A stretch of DNA of 64,000 nucleotides, from contig NZ_PKUS01000013.1 in assembly GCF_002866825.1 (NCBI RefSeq), positions 1 to 64,000 of the forward strand, in the 5' to 3' direction. The position numbers were made by a program, and so were the translations under genes. A model generated the notes under the pieces. It saw only the letters and a program-made list of their open reading frames with translations. It was not told the origin of the DNA and ran no database searches. The DNA is from Pseudohalioglobus lutimaris (GTDB taxonomy: Bacteria > Pseudomonadota > Gammaproteobacteria > Pseudomonadales > Halieaceae). Of this stretch, positions 46,781 to 56,704 are shown in pieces. How positions within the stretch are numbered: the stretch's first letter is position 1; every line of letters starts with the position of its first letter.

Positions 46781-48181
46781 TTACTGGCGTTCAGCCAGGC
46801 GCTGCTGTGCCCGCTGAGCGGCCGCGGCTACCTGGTTCGGTGCCGTACCGCCAAGATGGTCGCGAGCGCCGATCGAACCCTCCAGCGTGAGCACCTCGAA
46901 TACGTCGTCGCCGATGTCCGCACAGAAACCCTGCAGGGTGGCCAGCTCCATTTCGGCCAGGTCCATACCCGTCGCTACACCATGGGCTACAGCCTTGCCG
47001 ACGACCTCATGCGCGTCGCGAAAGGGCAGTCCCAGTCCCACCAGGTAGTCCGCGAGGTCGGTGGCAGTGGAAAAGCCGCTGCGCGCGGCCTCGCGCATCT
47101 GCTCCCGGCGCGGCTTGATGGCCGGCAGCATGTCGCCGAACGCGCGCAGGCAGTCCAACACGGTGTCCACGGTGTCAAACAACGGTTCCTTGTCCTCCTG
47201 GTTGTCCTTGTTATAGGCCAGGGGCTGGCTCTTCATCAATGTAAGCAGCGCAACCAGGTGTCCGTTTACGCGACCCACTTTGCCGCGCACCAGTTCCGGC
47301 ACATCGGGATTCTTTTTTTGCGGCATGATAGATGAGCCCGTGCAGAAGCGGTCGGGCAGTTCGATAAAGTTGAACTGTGCTGATGCCCACACCACCAGCT
47401 CTTCCGACATGCGCGAGAGGTGCGTCAACAGCAGGGCGGCGAATGAGCAGAACTCAATGGCGAAGTCGCGGTCGGAGACAGAATCCAGCGAGTTCTCCGT
47501 GGGTTTATCGAACCCCAGCGCCGCTGCCGTCTGCGCACGATCGATGGGGTAGGTGGTGCCGGCGAGCGCCGCTGCGCCAAGGGGGGACTGGTTCATCCTC
47601 GCCCGGCAGTCCATCAGTCGCCCGTAGTCCCGTTCAAGCATTTCATTCCAGGCCAGCAGGTGATGGCCAAAAGAAACCGGCTGTGCTGTTTGCAAATGGG
47701 TGAAGCCCGGCATGATGGTGTCTGCGTTGGCAGCCGCCAGGGTAATGGTTCCCGCTTGCAGGCGCGTGAGTTCGCTGGCGATACGGTCGATGGCGCTGCG
47801 CAGAAAGAGGCGGATATCTGTAGCAACCTGGTCGTTGCGCGAGCGGCCGGTGTGCAGCTTTTTGCCGGTCACGCCTATCAATTCAGTGAGACGCGCCTCG
47901 ATGTTCATGTGTACATCTTCCAGCTCTACCGACCACTGGAAGCTGCCTTCATCTATCTCCCGTTGCACCGTGGCCAGACCTTCCTGGATCTGTTGCAACT
48001 CTGGCGCAGAGAGCACGCCGACACTGCATAACATCTGCGCGTGGGCGAGGGAGCCGGCGATGTCTTCCGCGGCCATACGTTGATCGAAGTTAACCGACGC
48101 GGTGAAGCGCTGCACAAAGCTGTCCGTGGGCTCGCTGAAGCGTCCACCCCAGAGTTTGCTGGTGTCCTGTTCCTTGCTCAT
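46781..48181 (-). CDS. argH: Argininosuccinate lyase ArgH
   Basis: A 466-residue tetrameric enzyme of the fumarase/aspartase superfamily that splits argininosuccinate into arginine and fumarate. The signature [12 protein letters not shown] is intact, as are [13 protein letters not shown] and the [16 protein letters not shown] catalytic His region. ATG 48181 (or the adjacent ATG 48184) follows an AGGA site; the open frame runs 37 codons further but overlaps the divergent promoter region. It is divergent from algZ, the conserved Pseudomonas arrangement. Confidence 0.96.
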   Translation of the reverse strand: MSKEQDTSKLWGGRFSEPTDSFVQRFTASVNFDQRMAAEDIAGSLAHAQMLCSVGVLSAPELQQIQEGLATVQREIDEGSFQWSVELEDVHMNIEARLTELIGVTGKKLHTGRSRNDQVATDIRLFLRSAIDRIASELTRLQAGTITLAAANADTIMPGFTHLQTAQPVSFGHHLLAWNEMLERDYGRLMDCRARMNQSPLGAAALAGTTYPIDRAQTAAALGFDKPTENSLDSVSDRDFAIEFCSFAALLLTHLSRMSEELVVWASAQFNFIELPDRFCTGSSIMPQKKNPDVPELVRGKVGRVNGHLVALLTLMKSQPLAYNKDNQEDKEPLFDTVDTVLDCLRAFGDMLPAIKPRREQMREAARSGFSTATDLADYLVGLGLPFRDAHEVVGKAVAHGVATGMDLAEMELATLQGFCADIGDDVFEVLTLEGSIGARDHLGGTAPNQVAAAAQRAQQRLAERQ

Positions 48182-48348
48182 CATAAATCCTGTTACTGAA
48201 CTGACGGTTGCGGCGTGACTTTTTACCTTGTTCGCGCCACAAAGGGATGCAAGTATATCAGCTAAGATCAGGGCTGTTTGGTCCTGTTGGGGCACTAATC
48301 GTTGCCGGGGCGGCCAACAGGCCAGCTGCGGTGCCAGGGAGCGAAAGC

Positions 48349-49410
48349 ATGCAGTCAGCCCAGGCTGATCGCGAAAAAGAAACCGTCGCCGCGGAGCTGG
48401 GGGAGTTTTTTATTCCTGACCTGTGCGCCTCGCGCCCCGTGCTGATGATGGTGCTGGTCGCTCAGCTGCTGGTGATGGTTTACGCACTCGCCAGTAGCGC
48501 CCTGCCTGATTTCGACTGGGAACTGCTGGCGATCTGCTCTCTTTTCGTGCAGTGGGTCGTGCTGGCCAGTGCGTTGCTACTGTGTCTCAGTCGCGGCCCG
48601 CTGAGTCGTCTCAGCCTGGTGTTGGCGACAACCATCAGTCTCTCTCTTATTGCCCTGGTTACCGCTGCTTCCAGCGTTCTTGCGCTGACGGCGTTCCCCT
48701 GGCTGACGGGTGAAACGCAGGGTGGCTGGTGGGTGCTGCGCAACCTCCTGGTGTCACTGGTGATAGGCGGTATTATCCTGCGCTATTTTTTCCTTCAGCA
48801 GCAGTTGTTACGACAGGAGCAAATGGAGCTGCAATCCCGGCTTGACTCCTTGCGAGCACGTATCCGGCCGCACTTCCTGTTCAATACCCTCAATAGCATT
48901 GCCAGCCTGATCATGTCGCGCCCGGAGTCAGCGGAGCAGGCCGTGGAGGACCTGGCCGAGCTGTTTCGCGCCAGTCTCAAGGAAAGCCGCGGGGTAACCA
49001 CGGTGGCGGATGAACTGAGACTTTGCGAGCTCTACCTGGGAATTGAGCAATTGCGCCTGGGTGACCGCCTGCACATCGACTGGCAGGTCGACCCGACGCT
49101 GCTGGATGAGCCCATGCCCAGCCTGGTATTGCAGCCATTGGTGGAAAATGCGGTTTACCACGGGATTGCGCGCTTGCCGGAGGGCGGCTCGATTATTGTT
49201 GTCCTGGACCGGGAGGGAGAGACGATTCGGGCGATGGTGGAAAACCCGGTCCCGCCCGGCATTCAGAACTCCGGCGGAAACCAGATGGCGCTCACCAATG
49301 TGGAGCAGCGGCTGCAAGTGATATATGGCCCCGATGCAGGTTTGCAGGTTGAACCAGCGGCACAGAGCTTCAGGGTCGCGTTGCGCTACAGCCCGGGGCA
49401 GTTACGTTGA
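48349..49410 (+). CDS. algZ: LytS/AlgZ-type sensor histidine kinase
   Basis: A 353-residue membrane kinase. Four or five helices (about 28-150) form the sensor. The His_kinase domain follows with the phosphoacceptor His in [20 protein letters not shown], the N-box [13 protein letters not shown] and a short G-rich ATP-lid. AlgZ (FimS) lacks a separate DHp domain, as here. ATG 48349 has an AGGGAG site. Its stop overlaps the TTG start of the LytTR regulator, so the pair is co-translated. Confidence 0.9.
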   Translation: MQSAQADREKETVAAELGEFFIPDLCASRPVLMMVLVAQLLVMVYALASSALPDFDWELLAICSLFVQWVVLASALLLCLSRGPLSRLSLVLATTISLSLIALVTAASSVLALTAFPWLTGETQGGWWVLRNLLVSLVIGGIILRYFFLQQQLLRQEQMELQSRLDSLRARIRPHFLFNTLNSIASLIMSRPESAEQAVEDLAELFRASLKESRGVTTVADELRLCELYLGIEQLRLGDRLHIDWQVDPTLLDEPMPSLVLQPLVENAVYHGIARLPEGGSIIVVLDREGETIRAMVENPVPPGIQNSGGNQMALTNVEQRLQVIYGPDAGLQVEPAAQSFRVALRYSPGQLR

Positions 49411-50141
49411 AGGTCCTGGTTGTTGACGACGAGCAACTGGCTCGCGAACGACTACTGCGTTTGTTGGGGAGTATCCGTCCTGGCGCAGAGTGCTTGCAGG
49501 CCGCCGGCGGCGCTGAGGCCATGCAGATAGTCGCCGCCCGGGAGCCTGACGTGGTGTTGCTGGATATTCGGATGCCGGGGATGGACGGCATTGAAGTGGC
49601 GGCGGAACTGGATAAGCTGCAGTCCCCACCCGCGGTGATTTTCTGTACCGCTTACGATGAGTATGCTCTGCAGGCCCTGCAGCATCAGGCGATGGCCTAC
49701 CTGCTTAAACCGGTGCGTGAGGCAGAACTGGACCGCGCGCTAGAGGGCGCCGGGCGCGTCAATCGTGTACAGCTGGCCAGCCTGCAGCAAGGCGAGGGCG
49801 CAGCTGCGGCCCGCAGTACAATCAGCAGCCAGACTCATCGTGGTTTTGAGTCCATGCCGGTGACCGAGGTGCGCTGTTTCATTGCCGGGCAAAAGTACGT
49901 AACCGCGGTGGCGCCGGAGATGGAGCTGCTTATCCCGGATACGCTGAAGGATCTCGAGCAGGAGTTTGGAGGCCGCTTTCTGCGTGTCCACCGCAATGCG
50001 CTGGTGGCGCTTGACCACGTGGAGCGACTCGAGAAAATCGAGGATGGCAGTTGGCGGGTGATTCTACACGATCTGGAGCAGGCTCCAGCCATCAGTCGTC
50101 GTCATCTCAGCGAGGTCAAGCAACGGCTATCGCAACGCTGA
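49407..50141 (+). CDS. algR: AlgR-type LytTR response regulator
   Basis: A 244-residue regulator. The receiver domain (1-115) has the acidic pair DD7-8, phosphoacceptor Asp53 in VVLLDIRMPGMDG and Lys102 (YLLKP). The LytTR DNA-binding domain spans about 140-240 (RFLRVHRNALVALDHVERLE). The start is TTG at 49407, overlapping the kinase stop. AlgR homologues control alginate, type IV pili and virulence genes in Pseudomonas; targets here are unknown. It lies directly upstream of hemC, the conserved order. Confidence 0.92.
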   Translation: MKVLVVDDEQLARERLLRLLGSIRPGAECLQAAGGAEAMQIVAAREPDVVLLDIRMPGMDGIEVAAELDKLQSPPAVIFCTAYDEYALQALQHQAMAYLLKPVREAELDRALEGAGRVNRVQLASLQQGEGAAAARSTISSQTHRGFESMPVTEVRCFIAGQKYVTAVAPEMELLIPDTLKDLEQEFGGRFLRVHRNALVALDHVERLEKIEDGSWRVILHDLEQAPAISRRHLSEVKQRLSQR

Positions 50142-50206
50142 ACGATCGCAGCTGAAATGGTATGATTGCGCGCTTCCAGCAGTACCGTTCATAAGGAACT
50201 TACTCC

Positions 50207-51139
50207 ATGTCCACCCGCTCTCTGACTATCGCTACCAGGGAAAGTCCGCTGGCCCTTTGGCAGGCGGAAACCGTACGCGACGCCCTGATGAGTGCCCACC
50301 CCGGCCTGGAGGTGAGGTTGCTGGGCATGACGTCGCGTGGAGACCAGTTACTGGATGTACCGCTGGCCAAAGTCGGCGGCAAGGGGCTTTTCGTCAAGGA
50401 ATTGGAAACCGCACTGCTTGAGGGCAGCGCAGATATTGCGGTGCACTCGATGAAGGACGTGCCCATGGATTTTCCTGATGGCCTCGGTCTGGGTGTGATT
50501 TGTGAGCGTGAAGACCCATCTGATGCCTTTGTGAGCAACAATTTCAAGTCGTTGTCAGCGCTGCCGGCCGGCAGCGTGGTGGGAACGTCCAGCCTGCGTC
50601 GGGAGTGCCAGTTGCGCGCGCGGCGCCCGGACCTGGAGGTGAAGTTCCTGCGAGGAAATGTGAATACCCGCCTGCGCAAGCTTGACGAGGGCGAGTATGA
50701 CGCCATCATTCTTGCCAGCGCCGGCCTCATTCGCCTGGGTTTTGCCAGCCGTATCGCTGACAGGATTGCCGTGGAGGACTCGCTGCCAGCGGGCGGCCAG
50801 GGCGCTGTGGGTGTTGAATTGCGCAGCGCCGACGAGCAGACCTTGGCTTTGCTGCAGGCGGTGCACCATGAACCGACCGCGCGACGCGTGCTGGCAGAGC
50901 GCGCCATGAACCGGCACCTCAATGGTGGTTGCCAGGTGCCTATCGCCTGTTTCGCTGAATACCTGGATGATGGCCGCCTGCACCTGCGTGGTCTTGTGGG
51001 TCGACCCGATGGCTCCCAGCTGTTGCGTGCCGAGTCCTGGGCAGAGCCGGCTCAGGCCGAGCAGCTGGGTATCGAGGTGGCACAGGACCTGTTGCAGCAG
51101 GGCGCGGGAGAAATTCTGGCCGAGGTTTATGCACAGTAG
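50207..51139 (+). CDS. hemC: Porphobilinogen deaminase HemC
   Basis: A 310-residue enzyme joining four porphobilinogens into hydroxymethylbilane. The dipyrromethane cofactor attaches to Cys242 ([14 protein letters not shown]), and the substrate-binding stretches [11 protein letters not shown] and [13 protein letters not shown] are intact. It is the first gene of the hemCDXY unit and overlaps hemD by 11 bases. A 65-base gap after algR probably carries its promoter. Confidence 0.97.
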   Translation: MSTRSLTIATRESPLALWQAETVRDALMSAHPGLEVRLLGMTSRGDQLLDVPLAKVGGKGLFVKELETALLEGSADIAVHSMKDVPMDFPDGLGLGVICEREDPSDAFVSNNFKSLSALPAGSVVGTSSLRRECQLRARRPDLEVKFLRGNVNTRLRKLDEGEYDAIILASAGLIRLGFASRIADRIAVEDSLPAGGQGAVGVELRSADEQTLALLQAVHHEPTARRVLAERAMNRHLNGGCQVPIACFAEYLDDGRLHLRGLVGRPDGSQLLRAESWAEPAQAEQLGIEVAQDLLQQGAGEILAEVYAQ

Positions 51140-51896
51140 CCCAACCATCCTGGTGACCCGGCCTGCCGGGCAGGCGGGTGGCCTGCTGGCCTCGCTGGCG
51201 CAACACGGCGTGTGCGGTATCCACCAGCCGATGATGGTACTGCAACCACTTGCCGAGCTGCCACCCGGTCTGCGTCAATGCCTCATCGATCTGGATCAGT
51301 ATCAGCACGTGATCTTTATCAGCGTCAACGCCGTGCGTTTCGGCCTGGACTGTATCGATGATTACTGGCCGCAGCTGCCGACCGGGATTAACTGGTATGC
51401 GGTAGGCGTAAGCACTGCGGCGCTGCTGGCGCAGCGTGGGCTGCAGCCGCTGTCTCCGGAAGCACAAATGGACAGTGAAGGTCTGCTTGTCCTGCCGGAG
51501 TTAGCTCAGGTGGAGAGCCAGAAGGTACTGATTATCAAGGGAGAAGGCGGCAGGCAGGCGCTGAAAAAGGTACTGACCGCTCGCGGGGCACAGGTGGACG
51601 AGCTGGCCTGCTACCAGCGTAGATGCCCGGATCTGGCCCCGGGAAAGCTGGCGCAGATTCTGGAGACCCGACAGGTGGATACGGTGCTGATCAGCAGCGG
51701 TGAGGGCTTGAATAATATGCTGACGTTGCTTAGCGACAAAGAAAACACTAAGTTTAGGGATATAGGTTTGGTTGTGCCCTCGTCGCGTGTTGCGACATTG
51801 GCGCAGCAGGCGGGTTTTACTGACATCACTACTGCGGCGAATGCTTCGGACGATGCCATGTTGGAAGCCCTGCTAACAAGGCGAGGCGGAGAGTAA
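51129..51896 (+). CDS. hemD: Uroporphyrinogen-III synthase HemD
   Basis: A 255-residue enzyme that closes hydroxymethylbilane into uroporphyrinogen III with D-ring inversion. The family is poorly conserved; recognised segments are [13 protein letters not shown] at the start, [14 protein letters not shown] (about 58-71) and [20 protein letters not shown] 51129 lies inside the end of hemC (11-base overlap) after a CGAGG sequence. It is followed by hemX three bases later. Confidence 0.93.
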   Translation: MHSSPTILVTRPAGQAGGLLASLAQHGVCGIHQPMMVLQPLAELPPGLRQCLIDLDQYQHVIFISVNAVRFGLDCIDDYWPQLPTGINWYAVGVSTAALLAQRGLQPLSPEAQMDSEGLLVLPELAQVESQKVLIIKGEGGRQALKKVLTARGAQVDELACYQRRCPDLAPGKLAQILETRQVDTVLISSGEGLNNMLTLLSDKENTKFRDIGLVVPSSRVATLAQQAGFTDITTAANASDDAMLEALLTRRGGE

Positions 51897-51899
51897 CGA

Positions 51900-53084
51900 G
51901 TGAGTGAGAAAAATGATAAGCCCAGCGAGGAAAGCGCTGTTGATGCTGTGCAGGAGCCTGCCGGCGAGAAACCCGGTAGCGAGGAGAGCGCTGTGAGCCC
52001 GGCTACGCAGCCCGATTCCGGGCCTTCGCGGCCGCCATCGCCGCCACCTCCGGCAGCGGCAAAGAAGGGCGGGTCGTCCATTGTAGGCTGGCTGGCCCTG
52101 TTGCTGGTATTAGCGCTGGGTGGCGCCGCTGGCTGGACGGTAATGCAGGGGCTGGAGCGTGAAAAGGCCCTGCAGCAACGTGTTGTCGAGCTGGAATCAG
52201 TCACCGGTAGCGAGGGTGATGAACTGCGGGCGCTGGAACGCAAGCTGCAGGCGGAGGTGAACAGCGGTGTGCAGGAAGCCCGGGCAGAGCTTGCCAGCCA
52301 GGCCGAAGCCATGGGTTCGCTGCGCTCCCAGATAGAGCGCCAGGGCGAACAGTTAGCCGCTTACAGCGCCAATGATCATGAGAGCTGGTTGCGGGCAGAG
52401 GCGCAGTATCTGCTGCGCCTGGCCAGCCAGCGCGTCATTATGGCTCGCGACACCGAATCCGCGTTGGCCTTGCTCAATAGCGCCGACGCTATTCTCCGTG
52501 AGCTGGACGACTCCAGCCTGCATGCGGTGCGTGCAGCCATAGCCGCAGAGCAAGCTGCGCTGCGTGCTGTACCCAGTGTCGATGTGGAAGGTATTTACCT
52601 GCGCCTGACCGCGCTTATCGAGCAGGCCGGCGAACTGCGAATCTTCCAGCTTCAGGACCAGGTTGCGCAGCCAGAGGCTGAGCCGGCCGACGAATGGCAG
52701 GTGCGCCTGGAGCGGGGCTATGAAGAAGCCGCGCGAAAACTTTCGGACTACATCGTTATTCGCCGACGTGATGTGCCCATGCAGGCGCTGATGGACCCAC
52801 AGTGGGAGGGACTGGTGCGCCAGAATCTGCGTATGCTGTTGGAGCAGGCGCAGGTGGCCCTGCTCTCCGGTAACCAGACACTGTATGTCGAAAGCTTGCA
52901 GCGCGCCCAGCACTGGGTGGACCAGTTCCTTGATACGGACGAGGCTGCAGCGCGCGCAATGGCAAGGGAGATTACCCAGCTGGAAGGGCAGATAATCCAG
53001 GTGAATATGCCGAATATGGATCGCTCTCTGCAGGCACTGGACGAGGCAATGAAACGACGCCTGCAACAGGGAGGCGCAGAGTAA
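51900..53084 (+). CDS. hemX: HemX, uroporphyrinogen-III C-methyltransferase-like membrane protein
   Basis: A 394-residue protein. The acidic, proline-rich cytoplasmic N-terminus (1-58) is followed by one helix (about 60-80, IVGWLALLLVLALGGAAGW), then a long periplasmic coiled coil and helical domain. Despite the old family name it has no SAM-methyltransferase fold; its role in heme synthesis is unclear, perhaps as a scaffold. The start codon is GTG at 51900, three bases after the hemD stop. Confidence 0.9.
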   Translation: MSEKNDKPSEESAVDAVQEPAGEKPGSEESAVSPATQPDSGPSRPPSPPPPAAAKKGGSSIVGWLALLLVLALGGAAGWTVMQGLEREKALQQRVVELESVTGSEGDELRALERKLQAEVNSGVQEARAELASQAEAMGSLRSQIERQGEQLAAYSANDHESWLRAEAQYLLRLASQRVIMARDTESALALLNSADAILRELDDSSLHAVRAAIAAEQAALRAVPSVDVEGIYLRLTALIEQAGELRIFQLQDQVAQPEAEPADEWQVRLERGYEEAARKLSDYIVIRRRDVPMQALMDPQWEGLVRQNLRMLLEQAQVALLSGNQTLYVESLQRAQHWVDQFLDTDEAAARAMAREITQLEGQIIQVNMPNMDRSLQALDEAMKRRLQQGGAE

Positions 53085-53087
53085 GCC

Positions 53088-54329
53088 ATGCGCAAGCTAT
53101 TTATTCTGGTACTCGTCGCCCTGCTGTTGGGGGTGGGCATAGTCGCAGTGATCGAGACCGATCCCGGCTACGTGTTGGTGGCCTATGGCAATTACACTGT
53201 TGAGACCAGCCTCTGGGTAGGCGTACTGTTGCTTGTCGTCTTTACGTTTCTGGTCTACCTGGCTGTGCGATTGCTGCGTCGCCTGGTGGGTGGCCAGGCC
53301 TCCCTGGTCAGTTGGGTAGGCGGGCGCCGGGCGAGGGCAGCTTCACGATTGACCACGCGCGGGTTGATCAGTTTCATCGAAGGCAACTGGACGCGTGCGC
53401 GTCGACAGCTGTTGCGCGGCGCAAAGAACAGTGAAGCGCCGTTGATCAACTACCTGATGGCGGCCCGTTCCAGTTACCGCCTCAACGAACCGGACAAGAT
53501 GCGTGAGTACCTCGGCGCAGCCGAAGACGCGGAATCCGAGGCGGGAATAGCCGTCGAGCTCACCCAGGCCGAGCTGCGCCTGCATTCAGGCCAGTATGAG
53601 CAGGCCCTGGCCACGCTGGTGCGGGCACGTCGCAACGCCGGGCGCCACCCGTATGTGCTGGACCTGCTGCGTCGCGCCTATTACGGGCTAAAGGACTGGA
53701 GTGAGTTGGCTGAACTGTTGCCTGAGCTGAAGAAGTACAAGGTGATGCCTGCCGATGCCTTGGAATCGCTGGAGCGTGAAGTCTACCTGCAGAAACTGTC
53801 TGCCAGCGCCACCGTCGCCGATGACACCGGCGATGCACTGCGCGCAGCCTGGAACAAAATTCCCGGGCACCTGAAGAACGATCCGGCCGTGCTGTATGAG
53901 TATGTCGCCCTGCTGGTCAAAGGCGAGCAACATGCCGCTGCTGAAAAAGTGATCCTGCGCGCATTGAAGCAGCACTGGGACAGCAAGCTCGTACGCGAGT
54001 ATGGATTGGTTGTTGGCCAGGACAGCGCCAGGCAATTGGCACACGCTGAAGCGTGGCTCCCACAGCACACCGATGATCCACAACTGCTGCTGACCCTGGG
54101 TCGGCTTTCTGCGCGGGAGTCGCTTTGGGGCAAGGCGCGGGATTACTTCGAAAACAGTTATCGCCTGGAACGCACTCCCGAGGTTTGCGCCGAGCTGGGT
54201 CGTTTGCTGGTTGCGCTGGAAGAGCCCAAGGTGGCCGGCGCCTACTATCGCGAGGGTCTGTTGCTGAGTGAGCCCGCGCTGCCTGAGCTACCTGTGCCGG
54301 AGCGCCCTTCGACTTTAGCTGCCAGCTGA
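53088..54329 (+). CDS. hemY: HemY, TPR-containing heme biosynthesis-associated membrane protein
   Basis: A 413-residue protein with two N-terminal helices (about 5-20 and 42-65) and a TPR-rich periplasmic or cytoplasmic part (about 95-390, repeated helix pairs such as LINYLMAARSSYRLNEPDKMREYL). It matches the proteobacterial HemY_N family, which is unrelated to the protoporphyrinogen oxidase also called HemY. It is the last gene of the hem unit, starting three bases after hemX. A hairpin-repeat-rich intergenic region follows. Confidence 0.9.
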   Translation: MRKLFILVLVALLLGVGIVAVIETDPGYVLVAYGNYTVETSLWVGVLLLVVFTFLVYLAVRLLRRLVGGQASLVSWVGGRRARAASRLTTRGLISFIEGNWTRARRQLLRGAKNSEAPLINYLMAARSSYRLNEPDKMREYLGAAEDAESEAGIAVELTQAELRLHSGQYEQALATLVRARRNAGRHPYVLDLLRRAYYGLKDWSELAELLPELKKYKVMPADALESLEREVYLQKLSASATVADDTGDALRAAWNKIPGHLKNDPAVLYEYVALLVKGEQHAAAEKVILRALKQHWDSKLVREYGLVVGQDSARQLAHAEAWLPQHTDDPQLLLTLGRLSARESLWGKARDYFENSYRLERTPEVCAELGRLLVALEEPKVAGAYYREGLLLSEPALPELPVPERPSTLAAS

Positions 54330-54472
54330 TTTCCTGGCTTGTTCTTTCTGCGCTGGTCTTTCTTTCTAGACGGCGCGGAAATGGATCTCCACGCCTCGGT
54401 GCCGTCATCCAAAAATAATAAATTAAGCCTTTAAAGAACGGCAAGAACGTTAAGAACGTTAAGAGGTGCGAG

Positions 54473-54573
54473 AGCCAACAGCGCCGCCCGAAAATGTCTG
54501 AGGCCACGGACGGCCGAAGCCAAGCCTGTCAGGGATGACGCTTTTTGGCGGTTTTCGGGCGGCGCTGTTGGCT
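54473..54573 (-). repeat. Hairpin repeat element, copy D, with 22-base perfect inverted repeats
   Basis: Arms 54473-54494 and 54552-54573 are perfect reverse complements (22 bases, rich in GCGCC and CCCG). The 57-base inner part, read on the minus strand, carries AAAAAGCGTCATCCCTG, then GGCTTCGGCCGTCC and GGCCTCAGAC. It aligns with the cores of copies A, B and C. Confidence 0.8.
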
Positions 54574-54582
54574 GTCGCCCCG

Positions 54583-54645
54583 GCGAACATCGAACAGCGA
54601 ACATCGAACAGCGAACAGCGAACAGCGAGCAGCGAGCGGCGAACG
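54583..54645. repeat. Nine tandem heptamers (GCGAACA type)
   Basis: Nine consecutive seven-base units, mostly GCGAACA or TCGAACA with GCGAGCA, GCGAGCG and GCGAACG at the right end. A seven-base period is not a codon multiple, so every frame is open through it and spurious seven-residue protein repeats appear on the minus strand. Such heptamer arrays are prone to slippage and strain-to-strain length change. Confidence 0.9.
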
Positions 54646-54733
54646 GATAATGCACCAACTTTTACCCAAAAACAGCCGCCGAGCAAGTGGTAGTCAGCAA
54701 GCTTAATTTAAGCAGGTGTCGAGAGGGCCGAGG

Positions 54734-56221
54734 TCAATCGAGCGCGATCCCCAACTCATCCCAGATCTCGTCAACCCGACTCTTAACCGCCGCATCCATC
54801 ACAATCGGTTCACCCCACTCGCGATCAGTCTCACCCGGCCACTTGTTGGTGGCATCAAGCCCGACCTTGGAGCCCAGGCCGGCAACCGGTGAGGCAAAGT
54901 CCAGGTAGTCGATGGGGGTGTTGTCGACAAACACACAGTCCCGGCGGGGGTCCATGCGCGTGGTCATCGCCCAGATTACATCCTGCCAGTCGCGGGCATT
55001 GATGTCCTCGTCCGTCACTACAACGAACTTGGTGTACATGAACTGGCGCAGGAACGACCAGACCCCCAGCATTACCCGCTTGGCGTGCCCGGGGTACTCC
55101 TTACGGATAGTCACCACCGCCATACGATAAGAGCAGCCTTCCGGAGGAAGGTAGAAATCAACAATCTCCGGGAACTGCTTCTGCAACAGCGGCACGAACA
55201 CCTCGTTCAGGGCCACGCCCAATACGGCCGGCTCGTCCGGTGGGCGGCCGGTATAGGTGCTGTGGTAGATGGGGTCTTCGCGGTGGGTGATCGCTTCCAC
55301 CGTGAATACGGGGAAGCTTTCAACTTCATTGTAGTAACCTGTGTGGTCACCGAATGGGCCCTCGTCAGCGACTTCCCCCGGCTCCAGGTAGCCCTCGAGG
55401 ATGTACTCTGCCGACGCAGGCACCTGCAGGCCGTGTTCCCGGCACAGCGGAGTGAAACATTCAGCTATCTCGGTCTTGCTGCCGCGCAGCAGCCCGGCGA
55501 AGGCGTACTCGGAGAGTCCGTCGGGGACGGGCGTTACCGCCCCCAGCGTTGTCGCCGGGTCTGCACCCAGTGCGATAGCAACCGGGTAGCGCTTGCCGGG
55601 GTGTTTAAGTTGCCAGTCGCGGTAGTCCAGGGCCCCGCCGCGGTGGGACAGCCAGCGCATGATCAGTTTGTTCTTGCCGATCAGTTGCATGCGGTAGATA
55701 CCGAGGTTCTGGCGCTCCTTCTCGGGCCCGCGGGTAATCACCAGGGGCCAGGTCACCAGGGGACCCGCATCGCCAGGCCAGCAGGTCTGGATGGGCAACT
55801 GGTAGAGATCAACATCGTCGCCCTGTTTGGCATGGTACTGACAGGGAGGATTGCGCACGCTCTTCGGTCCCATGTTGAGCACCTGCTTGAGCACCGGCGC
55901 TTTATCCGCGAGATCTCGCATGTCTTTGGGGGGATCCGGCTGACGCAAATAGGCCAGCAGCTCACCGATTTCGCGCAGCGCACTCACATCTTCCGCGCCC
56001 ATGCCCAGGGCTACCCGCTGCTCCGTACCGAACAGGTTTGCCAACACTGGAGTGCTGAACCCCCTGGGGTTTTCAAACAGCAGGGCGGGCCCACGGGCGC
56101 GCAGGGTGCGGTCGGCGATTTCGGTCATCTCGAGATGGGGATCTACTTCGGTGCTGATGCGAACCAGCTCGCCGCGCTGTTCCAGTTCGGCGATGAATTC
56201 GCGGAGATCTTTGTACTTCAC
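54734..56221 (-). CDS. ubiD: 4-hydroxy-3-polyprenylbenzoate decarboxylase UbiD
   Basis: A 495-residue prenylated-FMN-dependent decarboxylase of ubiquinone synthesis. Conserved blocks include FENPRG, the catalytic region [16 protein letters not shown] with ExxxR/E residues, and [18 protein letters not shown]. The start was taken as GTG 56221, giving [19 protein letters not shown], the usual UbiD beginning and length; a GTG 12 codons upstream (56257) is the alternative. It is downstream of rho on the same strand, separated by 483 bases that contain two hairpin repeats. Confidence 0.95.
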   Translation of the reverse strand: MKYKDLREFIAELEQRGELVRISTEVDPHLEMTEIADRTLRARGPALLFENPRGFSTPVLANLFGTEQRVALGMGAEDVSALREIGELLAYLRQPDPPKDMRDLADKAPVLKQVLNMGPKSVRNPPCQYHAKQGDDVDLYQLPIQTCWPGDAGPLVTWPLVITRGPEKERQNLGIYRMQLIGKNKLIMRWLSHRGGALDYRDWQLKHPGKRYPVAIALGADPATTLGAVTPVPDGLSEYAFAGLLRGSKTEIAECFTPLCREHGLQVPASAEYILEGYLEPGEVADEGPFGDHTGYYNEVESFPVFTVEAITHREDPIYHSTYTGRPPDEPAVLGVALNEVFVPLLQKQFPEIVDFYLPPEGCSYRMAVVTIRKEYPGHAKRVMLGVWSFLRQFMYTKFVVVTDEDINARDWQDVIWAMTTRMDPRRDCVFVDNTPIDYLDFASPVAGLGSKVGLDATNKWPGETDREWGEPIVMDAAVKSRVDEIWDELGIALD

Positions 56222-56331
56222 TGTCGGTATAGTCCGCTGCGGTGTCGGGGCTGACACTACACTTTAGCTGGATAGCGTGCAATGGCATGGGTTTTAGTTA
56301 ATGCGTTGTACGGTTGGTTTGGGACTACCGC

Positions 56332-56443
56332 AGCCGGGGGACAAGACAGGTATGTCGTGGGACGCAAAAGCGCCGTCCATGGCAGCTCGACTTCGGCCAT
56401 CCATGGGCTCAGACGCCCACGCCATACCCGCCTTGCCCCCCGC
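56332..56443 (+). repeat. Hairpin repeat element, copy A
   Basis: The inner arms 56349-56361 (GGTATGTCGTGGG) and 56416-56428 (CCCACGCCATACC) pair with one mismatch, and the outer parts GCCGGGGGACAAG and CTTGCCCCCCGC extend the stem imperfectly. The core ACGCAAAAGCGCCGTCCATG starts at 56362 and differs from copy B at 4 of 45 positions. Confidence 0.8.
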
Positions 56444-56530
56444 AGCTCTATCGCGCTACATGTACGCACAACAGCGTGTTTTCAGAATTAGTTAATGGAG
56501 GAAGGAGCCGCAGGGTGGAGGGGTAGGTTT

Positions 56531-56616
56531 ACCGGGGACGTGCGAGCACAGGGATGTGCCGGCCGGCGCTCCGGGAGCCCGAGCTGCCAGGGATGGCGCT
56601 TTACGCGGTCCCCGGT
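56531..56616 (-). repeat. Hairpin repeat element, copy C
   Basis: The ends ACCGGGGAC (56531-56539) and GTCCCCGGT (56608-56616) are perfect inverted repeats. The core, read on the minus strand, contains TAAAGCGCCATCCCTGGC and AGCTCGGGCTCC, aligning with copies A and B. Confidence 0.7.
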
Positions 56617-56704
56617 TGGCCTGTATCACCACCCTGTGGCGGTAGGTCTAAAACAACAAAGCGGCGGGCACCAAAGCAGTGTCGCCAGAGAAACCAGAGT
56701 ACGA

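Larger units (their letters stand above)
54330..54733. other. Convergent intergenic region between hemY and ubiD with several repeats
   Basis: No gene is supported. It contains a doubled ten-base unit (AAGAACGTTA, near 54443-54462), the hairpin repeat D (54473-54573) and nine heptamer units (54583-54645), listed separately. The long hairpin probably ends or protects both transcripts. Confidence 0.6.
56222..56704. other. Intergenic region between rho and ubiD carrying two opposed hairpin repeats
   Basis: No gene is supported. Copy A (plus orientation) and copy C (minus orientation) of the hairpin repeat fill most of it. The rho terminator and the ubiD promoter must also be here, but I cannot place them. 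Confidence 0.6.

Noticed and set aside
54583-54645. Heptamer array considered as a CRISPR or minisatellite-encoded peptide
   Set aside because: Units are seven bases with no spacers, so not CRISPR; the apparent peptide repeats come from the period of seven and have no start context.
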